Source: Desulfotomaculaceae bacterium (GTDB lineage: Bacteria; Bacillota; Desulfotomaculia; Desulfotomaculales; Pelotomaculaceae). From it: a stretch of DNA of 64,000 nucleotides. Made by a program: the position numbers and the translations under genes. Location of the stretch: NCBI GenBank assembly GCA_028702695.1, contig JAQVOH010000001.1:1-64000 (forward strand). The letters run 5' to 3'. Below the pieces are notes generated by a model, which worked only from the letters and a program-made list of their open reading frames with translations, was not told the DNA's origin and ran no database searches. Shown here in pieces: positions 54,899 to 62,031 of the stretch (position 1 is its first letter; each line of letters begins with the position of its first letter).

Positions 54899-56230
54899 TT
54901 AGAACTTTGTCAGGTATTCATCGACTTCCCAAGCATGAATCTGGATGCGATAATGATCCCACTCAAGTGTTTTGGCTTCAACAAACTTTTCGAAAACATA
55001 GTCGCCTAAGGCGCTCTTGAGCACGTCGTCCTTGGCCAGTTCCTGCATGGCTTCCGCCAGGCTGCCCGGAAGGCTGTCAATATTCAGTTCTTTGCGCTCT
55101 GCCGCGGTCATATGATAAATATTCTTATCGGTCGGCGGCGGCGGCTGAATTTTGTTCTTAATACCGTCAAGGCCAGCTTTTAAAGCAGCAGCAATAGCCA
55201 GGTACGGGTTGCAAGCCGGATCAGGGTTCCTAAGTTCTACCCTCGTCGAACTGCCCCGCTTGGCCGGGATACGGATCAGCGGGCTTCTGTTGCGACCGGA
55301 CCAGGCAATGTAAACCGGAGCTTCATAACCTGGCACCAGACGTTTATAGGAGTTAACCGTAGGATTGGTTAAAGCCGCCATTGAACGGGCGTGTTTCATC
55401 AGACCGCCAATATAGTATTTTGCCGTTTCGCTTAACTGATCAGGGGTTGAGGGATCGTAGAAGACATTTTTCCCATCCTTAAACAGCGACTGATTCATAT
55501 GCATGCCGGAACCGTTAATCCCGAAAATAGGTTTAGGCATAAAGGTAGCGTGCAATCCATGGCGCTGGGCAGTAGTCCGTACAACCATTTTAAAAGTCAT
55601 GATCTTGTCAGCAACATCCAGAGCTTCAGCATACTTGAAGTCAATCTCGTGTTGGCCGGGCGCCACCTCATGGTGGGATGCCTCGATTTCAAAGCCCATT
55701 TCTTCCAGGGTCAGCACCATAGCACGGCGGGCGTTTTCACCCATGTCAACCGGGGCAAGATCAAAATAACCGGCGCTGTCATGGGTTTCCAGGGTTGGCC
55801 TGCCGTCTTTATCCATGTTAAATAAAAAGAATTCCATTTCCGGACCAACTTGCATAGTGTAACCCATTTCCGCTGCCTCGGCCAATACCTTTTTCAAGGA
55901 ATAGCGGGGATCTCCTTCAAATGGCGACCCGTCAGGATTGTACACATCACAGATTAACCGGGCTACGCCGCCCTCCCGTGGCCGCCAGGGAAATACCGCG
56001 AAACTCTTAATATCGGGACGCAGGTACATATCCGATTCTTCAATTCTGGCAAAACCATCAATGGAGGAACCGTCAAACATCAATTCATTATCAAGCGCCT
56101 TATCTAACTGTTCAACAGTAATGGCAACATTTTTCATAACTCCGAAAATATCGGTAAACTGGAGACGGATAAACTTAACCCCAAGATTTCTGGCCTTTTC
56201 AATAAGCTGTGTTTTTTCAGAAGTTCCCAT
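54899..56230 (-). CDS. glnA: Glutamine synthetase, type I-alpha (copy 2)
   Basis: 443 aa, colinear with copy 1, with all active-site blocks intact ([51 protein letters not shown]). The N-terminal strand [16 protein letters not shown] is shared by all three glnA sequences here. ATG with AAAGGTGG upstream. It has a separate two-hairpin leader and its own terminator, so the paralogues can be expressed independently. Confidence 0.96.
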   Translation of the reverse strand: MGTSEKTQLIEKARNLGVKFIRLQFTDIFGVMKNVAITVEQLDKALDNELMFDGSSIDGFARIEESDMYLRPDIKSFAVFPWRPREGGVARLICDVYNPDGSPFEGDPRYSLKKVLAEAAEMGYTMQVGPEMEFFLFNMDKDGRPTLETHDSAGYFDLAPVDMGENARRAMVLTLEEMGFEIEASHHEVAPGQHEIDFKYAEALDVADKIMTFKMVVRTTAQRHGLHATFMPKPIFGINGSGMHMNQSLFKDGKNVFYDPSTPDQLSETAKYYIGGLMKHARSMAALTNPTVNSYKRLVPGYEAPVYIAWSGRNRSPLIRIPAKRGSSTRVELRNPDPACNPYLAIAAALKAGLDGIKNKIQPPPPTDKNIYHMTAAERKELNIDSLPGSLAEAMQELAKDDVLKSALGDYVFEKFVEAKTLEWDHYRIQIHAWEVDEYLTKF

Positions 56231-56359
56231 GATAAACCACCTTTCAAAAAATATTATCAGATACCAACCGCTAACAATTTATGCTCAGACGTTTTGTACT
56301 TTGGCAGATTATACCCTAAATACCTGATGCTCCAAATTCACCCCTCCCCAGGATACAAG

Positions 56360-56437
56360 AAAACCCTTAAAAGCGGCGTTAAAAATGCAATGCCAGCTTT
56401 TAAGGGCGCCTTTGCCCGTATGGTACTACAGTGTACC
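56360..56437 (-). promoter_or_regulatory. ANTAR-type antitermination leader of glnA copy 2
   Basis: Minus strand: P1 GGTAC-ACTGTA-GTACC (56422-56437), P2 GGGC-AAAGGC-GCCC (56404-56417), then a terminator (56360-56407) with perfect CCCTTAAAAGC / GCTTTTAAGGG stem followed by TTTTCTT. Loops again have A1 and G4. The P2 3' arm GCCC starts the terminator stem. No clear promoter was assigned. Confidence 0.83.
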
Positions 56438-56518
56438 ACTTTCATGCTTTTCAATTTAAACAACCTGCATGCTCGCAGCTTAATTTTGATATGGCATGCT
56501 CTTATTGTTGGCTCCGGT

Positions 56519-57094
56519 TTATAAGTTATGAGCGAGTATAATCGCTTCAGCCACAGCCCTCATAGAAAGGCGCTTATTCATACTCTGTTTCTGGATACGT
56601 TTAAAAGCGTCAGTTTCAGTGATTCCCATGGTCTCCATTAAAATACCTTTAGCTCTTTCAATTACCTTCCTTGTTTCCAGGGTTTCTTTCAAATTGTTAA
56701 CTTCATTTTCCAGTCTGATGATTTCCTGATAATTGGTTAAGGCCAGTTCAACCGCTGGAATGAGGTTGTATTCAAGCTCCGGTTTCATAAGAAAGGCAAA
56801 TACTTTTGCAGTTTTCGCTTTTTCGATTAAATTTTGCTTGGTGGAAGAAGCTATCAAAATCACTGGAGCCAGTTTATCTTCGTGAATGATTTGGGCAACT
56901 TCATGCCCGTCCAAGCCAGGTAAAAAAGCTTCGATAATCACCAGGTCGGGTTGTCTGGACCTAACCATTTTCAAACCGGATTGGCCATCCTCGGCCTCTC
57001 CGATAACCCAATAACCCATTTTGGCCAGAATACCCTTGATGTTATTTCTCCAGGTGGCATCGTTTTCAATTACGATCACTCTCTGTTCACCCAC
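56519..57094 (-). CDS. ANTAR-domain response regulator with Glu at the phospho-acceptor site
   Basis: 191 aa: receiver (1-120), short coiled coil (about 118-140), C-terminal ANTAR domain (KVIERAKGILMETMGITETDA, then SMNKRLSMRAVAEAII). ANTAR domains bind paired RNA hairpins and prevent termination. Position 55, Asp in ordinary receivers, is Glu (LVIIEAFLPG), and the acidic pair is END instead of a normal DD. It may therefore be phosphorylation-independent. GTG 57094 with AGGAGG 8 nt upstream is preferred over the longer frame. It has its own ANTAR-type leader and precedes glnA copy 2. Confidence 0.92.
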   Translation of the reverse strand: MGEQRVIVIENDATWRNNIKGILAKMGYWVIGEAEDGQSGLKMVRSRQPDLVIIEAFLPGLDGHEVAQIIHEDKLAPVILIASSTKQNLIEKAKTAKVFAFLMKPELEYNLIPAVELALTNYQEIIRLENEVNNLKETLETRKVIERAKGILMETMGITETDAFKRIQKQSMNKRLSMRAVAEAIILAHNL

Positions 57095-57187
57095 GGTACA
57101 TGCCTCCTGTCTTAAGAACACTGCCACACCTGAATCTTTTATAAGACATAATCAGCTCATACTTGCTTAAAATTAAACTATAAAGAG

Positions 57188-57263
57188 AAAAAATGCCCTT
57201 TGCAGGTAAAACAAGACCTGTCAAGGGCATCATTGCCTTAATGGATAGGTACTTCTTCGTACC
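57188..57263 (-). promoter_or_regulatory. ANTAR-type leader of the ANTAR regulator gene
   Basis: Minus strand: P1 GGTAC-GAAGAA-GTACC (57248-57263), P2 GGC-AATGAT-GCC (57226-57237), terminator (57188-57230) ATGCCCTT..ACAGGT / ACCTGC.AAAGGGCAT then TTTTTTC. P2 has A1 and G4; the P1 loop begins with G rather than A, an exception among the leaders here. It implies feedback control. Confidence 0.78.
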
Positions 57264-57278
57264 CAATACTGTTGTATC

Positions 57279-57307
57279 ATTATATCTGATCCTTTACAGG
57301 AGCGCAA
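57279..57307 (-). promoter_or_regulatory. Sigma-A type promoter of the ANTAR regulator gene
   Basis: Minus strand TTGCGC (57302-57307), 17-nt spacer, perfect TATAAT (57279-57284), about 15 nt before hairpin P1. Confidence 0.75.
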
Positions 57308-57339
57308 CCTTGTTTTTTAATTTATCTAGCTTTAAATTA

Positions 57340-58983
57340 TTAGCTATTTAACATTCTTTTGGCAAATTCATCCTGAATTTCCGTGATGAAAGGAATGCCT
57401 GTTTCTTTCTCAGTTTCTCTATTACCAGCTGCCAGATCAAATCTGGATATTTCTGCTATGGAGAACCTACGAGCTCCAGCAAGAAGCTGTTGTAAGCCTG
57501 CTGCCAATTTATCAGCGAGTGTCCAAACAGCGATTGCTCCAAACGGAATATTCTTCATTGCATCAGCACCGACTTTTTTCTGAACATCATAGTAGCCTGC
57601 AAAGATTTCTTCAGCCTTTGTACCAACTGCTGATACAGACTTCGCCAATTCATTCCAGTTGCCATTAACAGCTGCTTTGCGCTCAGGTCTCAGTACTCCT
57701 TCGATATTGGCTCCCAAGAAACCAGGAATCATAGTTGCCCTACCAATACAAATCATTTTCGTGAATGGAGCACCCAGAGCCAACGCCTTAAAGATCTGAT
57801 CTTCTCTGGCAATTCCTCCGCCAAAAGCCAGGTCGACTACTTTTTGACCTTTTTGAGCCAGGATACTTGCATATTCATGAGACTTGGCATGGAGTAGAAG
57901 CGCAGGTACGCCCCAGCTCTCCATCATATTCCACGGGCTCATGCCAGTACCGCCACCGGAACCGTCAATGGTCAAAAGATCCAATTTGGCATCCGTGGCA
58001 AATTTGATTGACATAGCCAGTGCTTCCATACCATAGGAACCGGTCTTCAAAGTAATTCTCTTATAACCTTTGCTCCTTAAATCAGCAATCGCCGTCATGA
58101 ATGAATCTCTGACCTGATCATAATTTGCAAGCTCGGTATAGCCCAAGCGGCTATGACGAGCAAAAGAACGGATGGCGCCAGATTTAAATGCTTGCTGCAC
58201 TTCAGGCAGGGTCGGATCCGGGTCAACGATATAGCCTCTGTTTTTCAAGAAAATAGCGTATTCAAGATCAGTTACCTGGATTTCGCCGCCAATATCTTTA
58301 GCGCCTTGACCCCATTTAAGTTCAATGATCACTTTGTCACCGTATTTTTCGAGGACATAATCAGCAACGCCGTTGCGGGTATCCTCAACGTTCATCTGAA
58401 CAATGATGGCGCCGTAACCATCATGATAACGAAGATAGGTATCAATTCTGCGGTCGAGTTCAGGCGATTTCAGAATCTTACCGTTTTCGATAACCGACTC
58501 TTTGTCAACCCCAACTACGTTTTCGCCGATGACAATTGGATAACCCACGAGAGCTGCACCAACTGCAAAAGCCTCCCAGTACTTTGCGGCAACAAAGGTG
58601 GAGCCCAACGCGCCGGACAAGATGGGGATCCTGGATTTTGTCTTGATTTCATTACCAAACTCTGTTTCAATTTTAACATTGGGGAAGATACAATCATCTG
58701 CTTCGTTGGAAAGACCTTGTGCGAGTCCATAGGCGCCATAGTTATAACCTTGAATACGAAGGGAATTATAGGAAACTCCCATATGAGTGATATTGTCACT
58801 TCCTGCCGTGATAGTTCCGAAATCTCGGGGATAAAGCATTTTACGTCCTTGCATACAGGACATAAAGGTTTCACATTTCCCCTGGCAATCTGCCCGACAT
58901 AATGTACACAACCCTGATTCGGCCGGGTTACCGCGATTCACTGTACCCAAAACATCATTAGCCCTCTGCCAACCAATACTCAT
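57340..58983 (-). CDS. FMN-binding glutamate synthase-domain protein
   Basis: 547 aa, corresponding to the central synthase domain of GltB without the amidotransferase. The N-terminus has four close Cys (CTLCRADCQGKCETFMSC), possibly for an iron-sulphur cluster. The FMN/cluster core includes GSGGGTGMSPWNMMESWG, FGGGIAREDQIFKALALGA and VCIGRATMIPG. Such stand-alone proteins may use ammonia or another amidotransferase; the true reaction is uncertain. It lies between the glnA remnant and the first ANTAR gene. Confidence 0.9.
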   Translation of the reverse strand: MSIGWQRANDVLGTVNRGNPAESGLCTLCRADCQGKCETFMSCMQGRKMLYPRDFGTITAGSDNITHMGVSYNSLRIQGYNYGAYGLAQGLSNEADDCIFPNVKIETEFGNEIKTKSRIPILSGALGSTFVAAKYWEAFAVGAALVGYPIVIGENVVGVDKESVIENGKILKSPELDRRIDTYLRYHDGYGAIIVQMNVEDTRNGVADYVLEKYGDKVIIELKWGQGAKDIGGEIQVTDLEYAIFLKNRGYIVDPDPTLPEVQQAFKSGAIRSFARHSRLGYTELANYDQVRDSFMTAIADLRSKGYKRITLKTGSYGMEALAMSIKFATDAKLDLLTIDGSGGGTGMSPWNMMESWGVPALLLHAKSHEYASILAQKGQKVVDLAFGGGIAREDQIFKALALGAPFTKMICIGRATMIPGFLGANIEGVLRPERKAAVNGNWNELAKSVSAVGTKAEEIFAGYYDVQKKVGADAMKNIPFGAIAVWTLADKLAAGLQQLLAGARRFSIAEISRFDLAAGNRETEKETGIPFITEIQDEFAKRMLNS

Positions 58984-59122
58984 AAAACATACACACCCTT
59001 TTCGAGATTTTTATCACTTTATTTGATTTTAATATAGCTTAGTTATCAGCACTAAAGCGCCTCTTTCAGAATGGACCGTTGAAACGTCAATGCTTTTTTA
59101 TTGAAAATCCTCCAGGGCCTTT

Positions 59123-59341
59123 TCAGGCCTCTACCTCTCTTATGCCTCCCTTCCAGTTAGTTAATGTGCTTACAAGTATAAGAAAACGATTGAAAATATA
59201 TTCTCCCAGCGGACGCCAGGGTAATATTTCAAAGGTGGTCGGGTCAGGATACAGGTATATATCGGTAAACTGCAGGCGAATAAATTTCACATTGTACTCT
59301 TTGGCTTTTTCCAAAACCTCTTCTTTGCTAAAAATTTCCAG
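59123..59341 (-). pseudogene. Third glutamine synthetase reduced by two in-frame deletions
   Basis: The frame joins three recognisable GlnA pieces: residues like SKEEVLEKAKEYNVKFIRLQ with FTDI (N-terminus), YLYPDPTTFEILPWRP (about residues 70-85 of a full GlnA) and LGEYIFNRFL (near residue 410), then an unrelated tail. Roughly 370 residues including the whole active site are missing, so it cannot be an enzyme. The two joints keep the reading frame. GGAGGG is present, but at proper spacing only ATT or CTG codons occur. Confidence 0.75.
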
Positions 59342-59365
59342 AATACACACCCTCCAAAGAAAAAC

Positions 59366-59424
59366 AAAAAACGCCCCCAAAAGACCATGTTAAAAACTGG
59401 TCTTTTAAGGACGTCGTTGCCCTC
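59366..59424 (-). promoter_or_regulatory. Single-hairpin ANTAR-type leader of the glnA remnant
   Basis: Minus strand: P2-type hairpin GAGGGC-AACGAC-GTCCTT (59407-59424) with A1 and G4 in the loop, overlapping a terminator (59366-59414) built on AAAAGACCA / TGGTCTTTT and ending GTTTTTTG. No P1 hairpin fits between the predicted start site and P2. Confidence 0.7.
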
Positions 59425-59443
59425 AAAAATCATTATTGTTGCT

Positions 59444-59471
59444 AGTATAACACAATATATCTGAAAATCAA
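59444..59471 (-). promoter_or_regulatory. Sigma-A type promoter ahead of the glnA remnant
   Basis: Minus strand TTGATT (59466-59471), 16-nt spacer, TATACT (59444-59449). It would start the transcript about 13 nt before the single hairpin, and could also serve the FMN glutamate-synthase gene downstream. Confidence 0.6.
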
Positions 59472-59508
59472 TGCCTGCATTGTATGAATATTGTATACAC
59501 CATTGAAC

Positions 59509-60084
59509 CTATTTCTTTAAAGAAGTAATAATCTGGCGGGCAACCCTTGCTATCGGTACACAGTTATCCATGCTCTTTCTTTGCATATATTTGTAGGCAT
59601 CCCTTTCAGACAGGCTTTTAACTTCCATCAAAAGGCCTTTTGCTCTTTCAACCAGCTTTCTGTCCTCCAATGTTTGCCTGAGCCTTTTATTTTCCTCTTC
59701 CAGCTTAGTAATCTTTTTATAGCTGGCTATGGCGATTTCTATAGCCATAAAAAGTTGCCTTTCATCAACAGGTTTAATCAGGTAGCCAAAAATCCAGGTA
59801 GTCGCTGCTTCTTCCACTAACTCTTGCTCATGAGCCGCGGTTAGCAAAATCACCGGAGCTGCACGGTGCTCCTCAATAATCCGGGCGATTTCCAAACCTT
59901 CCGCGCCAGGCAACCTGGCATCCATGATCACAACATCTGGTTCGGTCTGAAAAATCACTTTAAGGGCGCTTCGCCCGTCTTCAACTACACCTGCAACCGT
60001 ATAGCCGGCATGAGTCAATATTTCCTTTAGTTTCTGACGATTTTCGGCATCGGCATCGGCGATAACTACCCGGGTTCCAAACAT
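59509..60084 (-). CDS. ANTAR-domain response regulator with canonical receiver
   Basis: 191 aa, the same length and layout as the regulator at 56519. Receiver with Asp55 in VVIMDARLPG, Thr in LLTAAHE and Lys in YLIKPVD; then a coiled coil and ANTAR domain (KLVERAKGLLMEVKSLSERDA, SMDNCVPIARVARQI). Expected to be activated by phosphorylation and to bind paired six-base-loop hairpins in mRNA leaders. ATG 60084 lies 6 nt behind AAGGTG. No kinase is adjacent; the partner kinase is not identified. Confidence 0.92.
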   Translation of the reverse strand: MFGTRVVIADADAENRQKLKEILTHAGYTVAGVVEDGRSALKVIFQTEPDVVIMDARLPGAEGLEIARIIEEHRAAPVILLTAAHEQELVEEAATTWIFGYLIKPVDERQLFMAIEIAIASYKKITKLEEENKRLRQTLEDRKLVERAKGLLMEVKSLSERDAYKYMQRKSMDNCVPIARVARQIITSLKK

Positions 60085-60102
60085 ATGGCGCACCTTCCCA
60101 AG

Positions 60103-60129
60103 AAAAATTACCCACACAAAAGGGGTAAT
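60103..60129 (-). terminator. Attenuator-like hairpin in the leader of the second ANTAR gene
   Basis: Minus strand ATTACCC / GGGTAAT with a 9-nt loop followed by TTTTC, only 19 nt before the ATG. No six-base-loop hairpin overlaps it, so it is not a clear ANTAR target. Confidence 0.6.
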
Positions 60130-60392
60130 ATTCTCTTGTTTCTATGCTACGGGCTGCTCCTGCTTGTCCGTATGTAGAAGTATTTTAACATGATCACCTC
60201 AAAAATAATAGAACTTGTGAAAGCTTCAGACACCTCCCGATATATATCAAGCACACGGGCCAAGTATTATTCAAGAGGCTCCTATTTTTTTTATTTCATT
60301 AATTTTAAAAGTTTAACATATGGTAATTAGACATGATTTTTATTATAGGAATTAAAACTAGAACATCTCAATAACAAGGGGGTTTTTGAAAA

Positions 60393-61502
60393 ATGAAAGG
60401 AAGGCTGGTTAAATTTTTCCCGGGTGGTAATACGGCCTATGGTTTTTACTCGTTTTATGACAATATTATTAAAACAGATGCAAATCGAATCTATATTTTA
60501 AAGGGTGGTCCCGGCGTAGGCAAATCAACCTTCATGCGTAATATTGGCGAAACCGTGCTAGATATGGGTTACGATGTCGAATATCATTGTTGCTCTTCGG
60601 ATAATGGTTCATTAGATGGCTTAGTTATTCCAGCCATCCAGGTAGCCCTGCTCGATGGTACAAGTCCACATATTGTAGACCCAAAGAACCCAGGTGCAGT
60701 AGATGAAATAATAAACCTGGGAGAATATTGGGATGAGCAAGGAATTCGTGAAAACAGAGATCAAATCCTTGCTGTTAATAAGGAAGTTGGCCGTCTGTTT
60801 AAACACGCTTATACTTACCTCGCGGGCGCCAAAACCTTCCTTGATGAGGTTGAAACCTTCTACCTTGAAAGCGGCGCTTTCAAGGCAGGGGCTTTCGACA
60901 AACTGGTTTACGACCTGACTCTCGAAATCTTCGAAGGCAAACCCAGAATCACCGATAACCCTAAAGCCCGCCATCTTTTCGTAACCGCGAATACCCCCGA
61001 CGGTTCGGTCAGCCACCTGGAAACTATAGTAGGGCACCTGAACAAACGTTATATCGTTAACGGTGATGACGGAACAGGTAAAACTGTACTGGTCCAACGT
61101 TTAATGGATACCGCTATAACCAGAGGCTACAATGTAACCGCCTTTCACTGTGCCCTAAACCCCAATAAAATTGAGCATTTGGTTATTCACGACCTTAGCT
61201 TGGCCATTATTAATAGTGTCGAACCACATTTCTACCAACCAAAAGATAGCGACCGAGTTATCAATACCATGACTTGTGTTGCTCCTGTTACCAATGAAGC
61301 CTATTTAGCCGAGAGGGATACGGCACGGGGGTTGTACCGTCAATGCATGGAACAGGCCGTGTCATTTATCAGCCGGGCTAAAAAGAAGCACGACGAGATG
61401 GAAAAATACTACGTGCCGTATATGAACTTTGATGGTATTAATGCTACGAGAGAAAAAACCCTGCAATGTATTCTGGAACTGCTTGAAGGCAACAGCAAAT
61501 AA
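60393..61502 (+). CDS. Two-P-loop ATPase (PRK06851-like), unknown function
   Basis: 369 aa with two nucleotide-binding halves: Walker A GGPGVGKST near residue 38 and GDDGTGKT near 228. Each half continues with a similar beta strand and Cys-His motif (DVEYHCCSSDN; NVTAFHCALNPN), so the protein is an internal duplication. I associate it with a clostridial/bacillar ATPase family of unknown role, sometimes linked to sporulation. ATG after GGGGG. Monocistronic. Confidence 0.8.
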   Translation: MKGRLVKFFPGGNTAYGFYSFYDNIIKTDANRIYILKGGPGVGKSTFMRNIGETVLDMGYDVEYHCCSSDNGSLDGLVIPAIQVALLDGTSPHIVDPKNPGAVDEIINLGEYWDEQGIRENRDQILAVNKEVGRLFKHAYTYLAGAKTFLDEVETFYLESGAFKAGAFDKLVYDLTLEIFEGKPRITDNPKARHLFVTANTPDGSVSHLETIVGHLNKRYIVNGDDGTGKTVLVQRLMDTAITRGYNVTAFHCALNPNKIEHLVIHDLSLAIINSVEPHFYQPKDSDRVINTMTCVAPVTNEAYLAERDTARGLYRQCMEQAVSFISRAKKKHDEMEKYYVPYMNFDGINATREKTLQCILELLEGNSK

Positions 61503-62031
61503 GAATAGGCTGCCACTCCGAAAAGACCAGACCACTCCTTGATAAACGCTGCTCCAAACTGAGGGGGATACCACCGCAGTATTTCTGCAGCAGTATCCCC
61601 CTCATACCATCTTGAAAGGCCAAGCCTCTGAAACTCCCCTTTGTAGCCCTGCCTTCTTAATACTTCTTGTAGACGACCTCCACATTCTTTCATTTGCTTT
61701 ATCCGTAAGCTCCTCTGTATTCATTCCATAACCTCATAGACAGTTTTCAATTATCATCCCAGAAATAGTTGACCTGTCCTCTCAAGACAGGGTTTAGTCG
61801 CTTGACGTTTATCCCGTGATTTCTAGAACTCAGCTGTATTATTTTCCATGTCGCATAGTTCCATCCTGAAAACACAGTAGGCATATTTACATTTAGATAG
61901 TAAAAGGAAGGAAATTAAAGATAAATGCTAGAATCCTTAAGTGGAGTAATTTTATAGTTTACGGGGAAATTTAAGCTGGATGTTCTTCGGCCAAAGAGGA
62001 TGTATACTGTAAACACTAAGGAGTAGAGCAA
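61503..62031. other. Intergenic stretch with a strong inverted repeat and possible gene relic
   Basis: An 11-bp perfect inverted repeat GAGGGGGATAC / GTATCCCCCTC (61561-61571 and 61593-61603) with inner GCAG/CTGC. Two minus-strand frames from 61730 to 61500 look faintly protein-like (MNTEELTDKANERMW; then, shifted, LQEVLRRQGYKGEFQRLGL and AEILRWYPPQFGAAFIKEW). This suggests a frameshifted relic of an unrecognised gene. The last 150 bases hold the kinase promoter, not assigned. Confidence 0.35.

Noticed and set aside
53183-56437. Glutamine riboswitch (glnA or downstream-peptide motif) as explanation for the nitrogen leaders
   Set aside because: The leaders show tandem six-base-loop hairpins overlapping terminators and no three-way junction, and ANTAR proteins are encoded alongside.
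58984-59122. ANTAR-type hairpins immediately before the FMN glutamate-synthase gene
   Set aside because: No six-base-loop hairpin or terminator could be found in this gap.
60085-60210. Two-hairpin ANTAR leader for the second ANTAR gene
   Set aside because: A terminator-like hairpin exists, but no six-base-loop hairpin overlaps its 5' arm.
60621-61097. 158-codon open frame antisense to the two-P-loop ATPase gene
   Set aside because: It is fully inside a well-supported gene and has no ribosome binding site or recognisable family.
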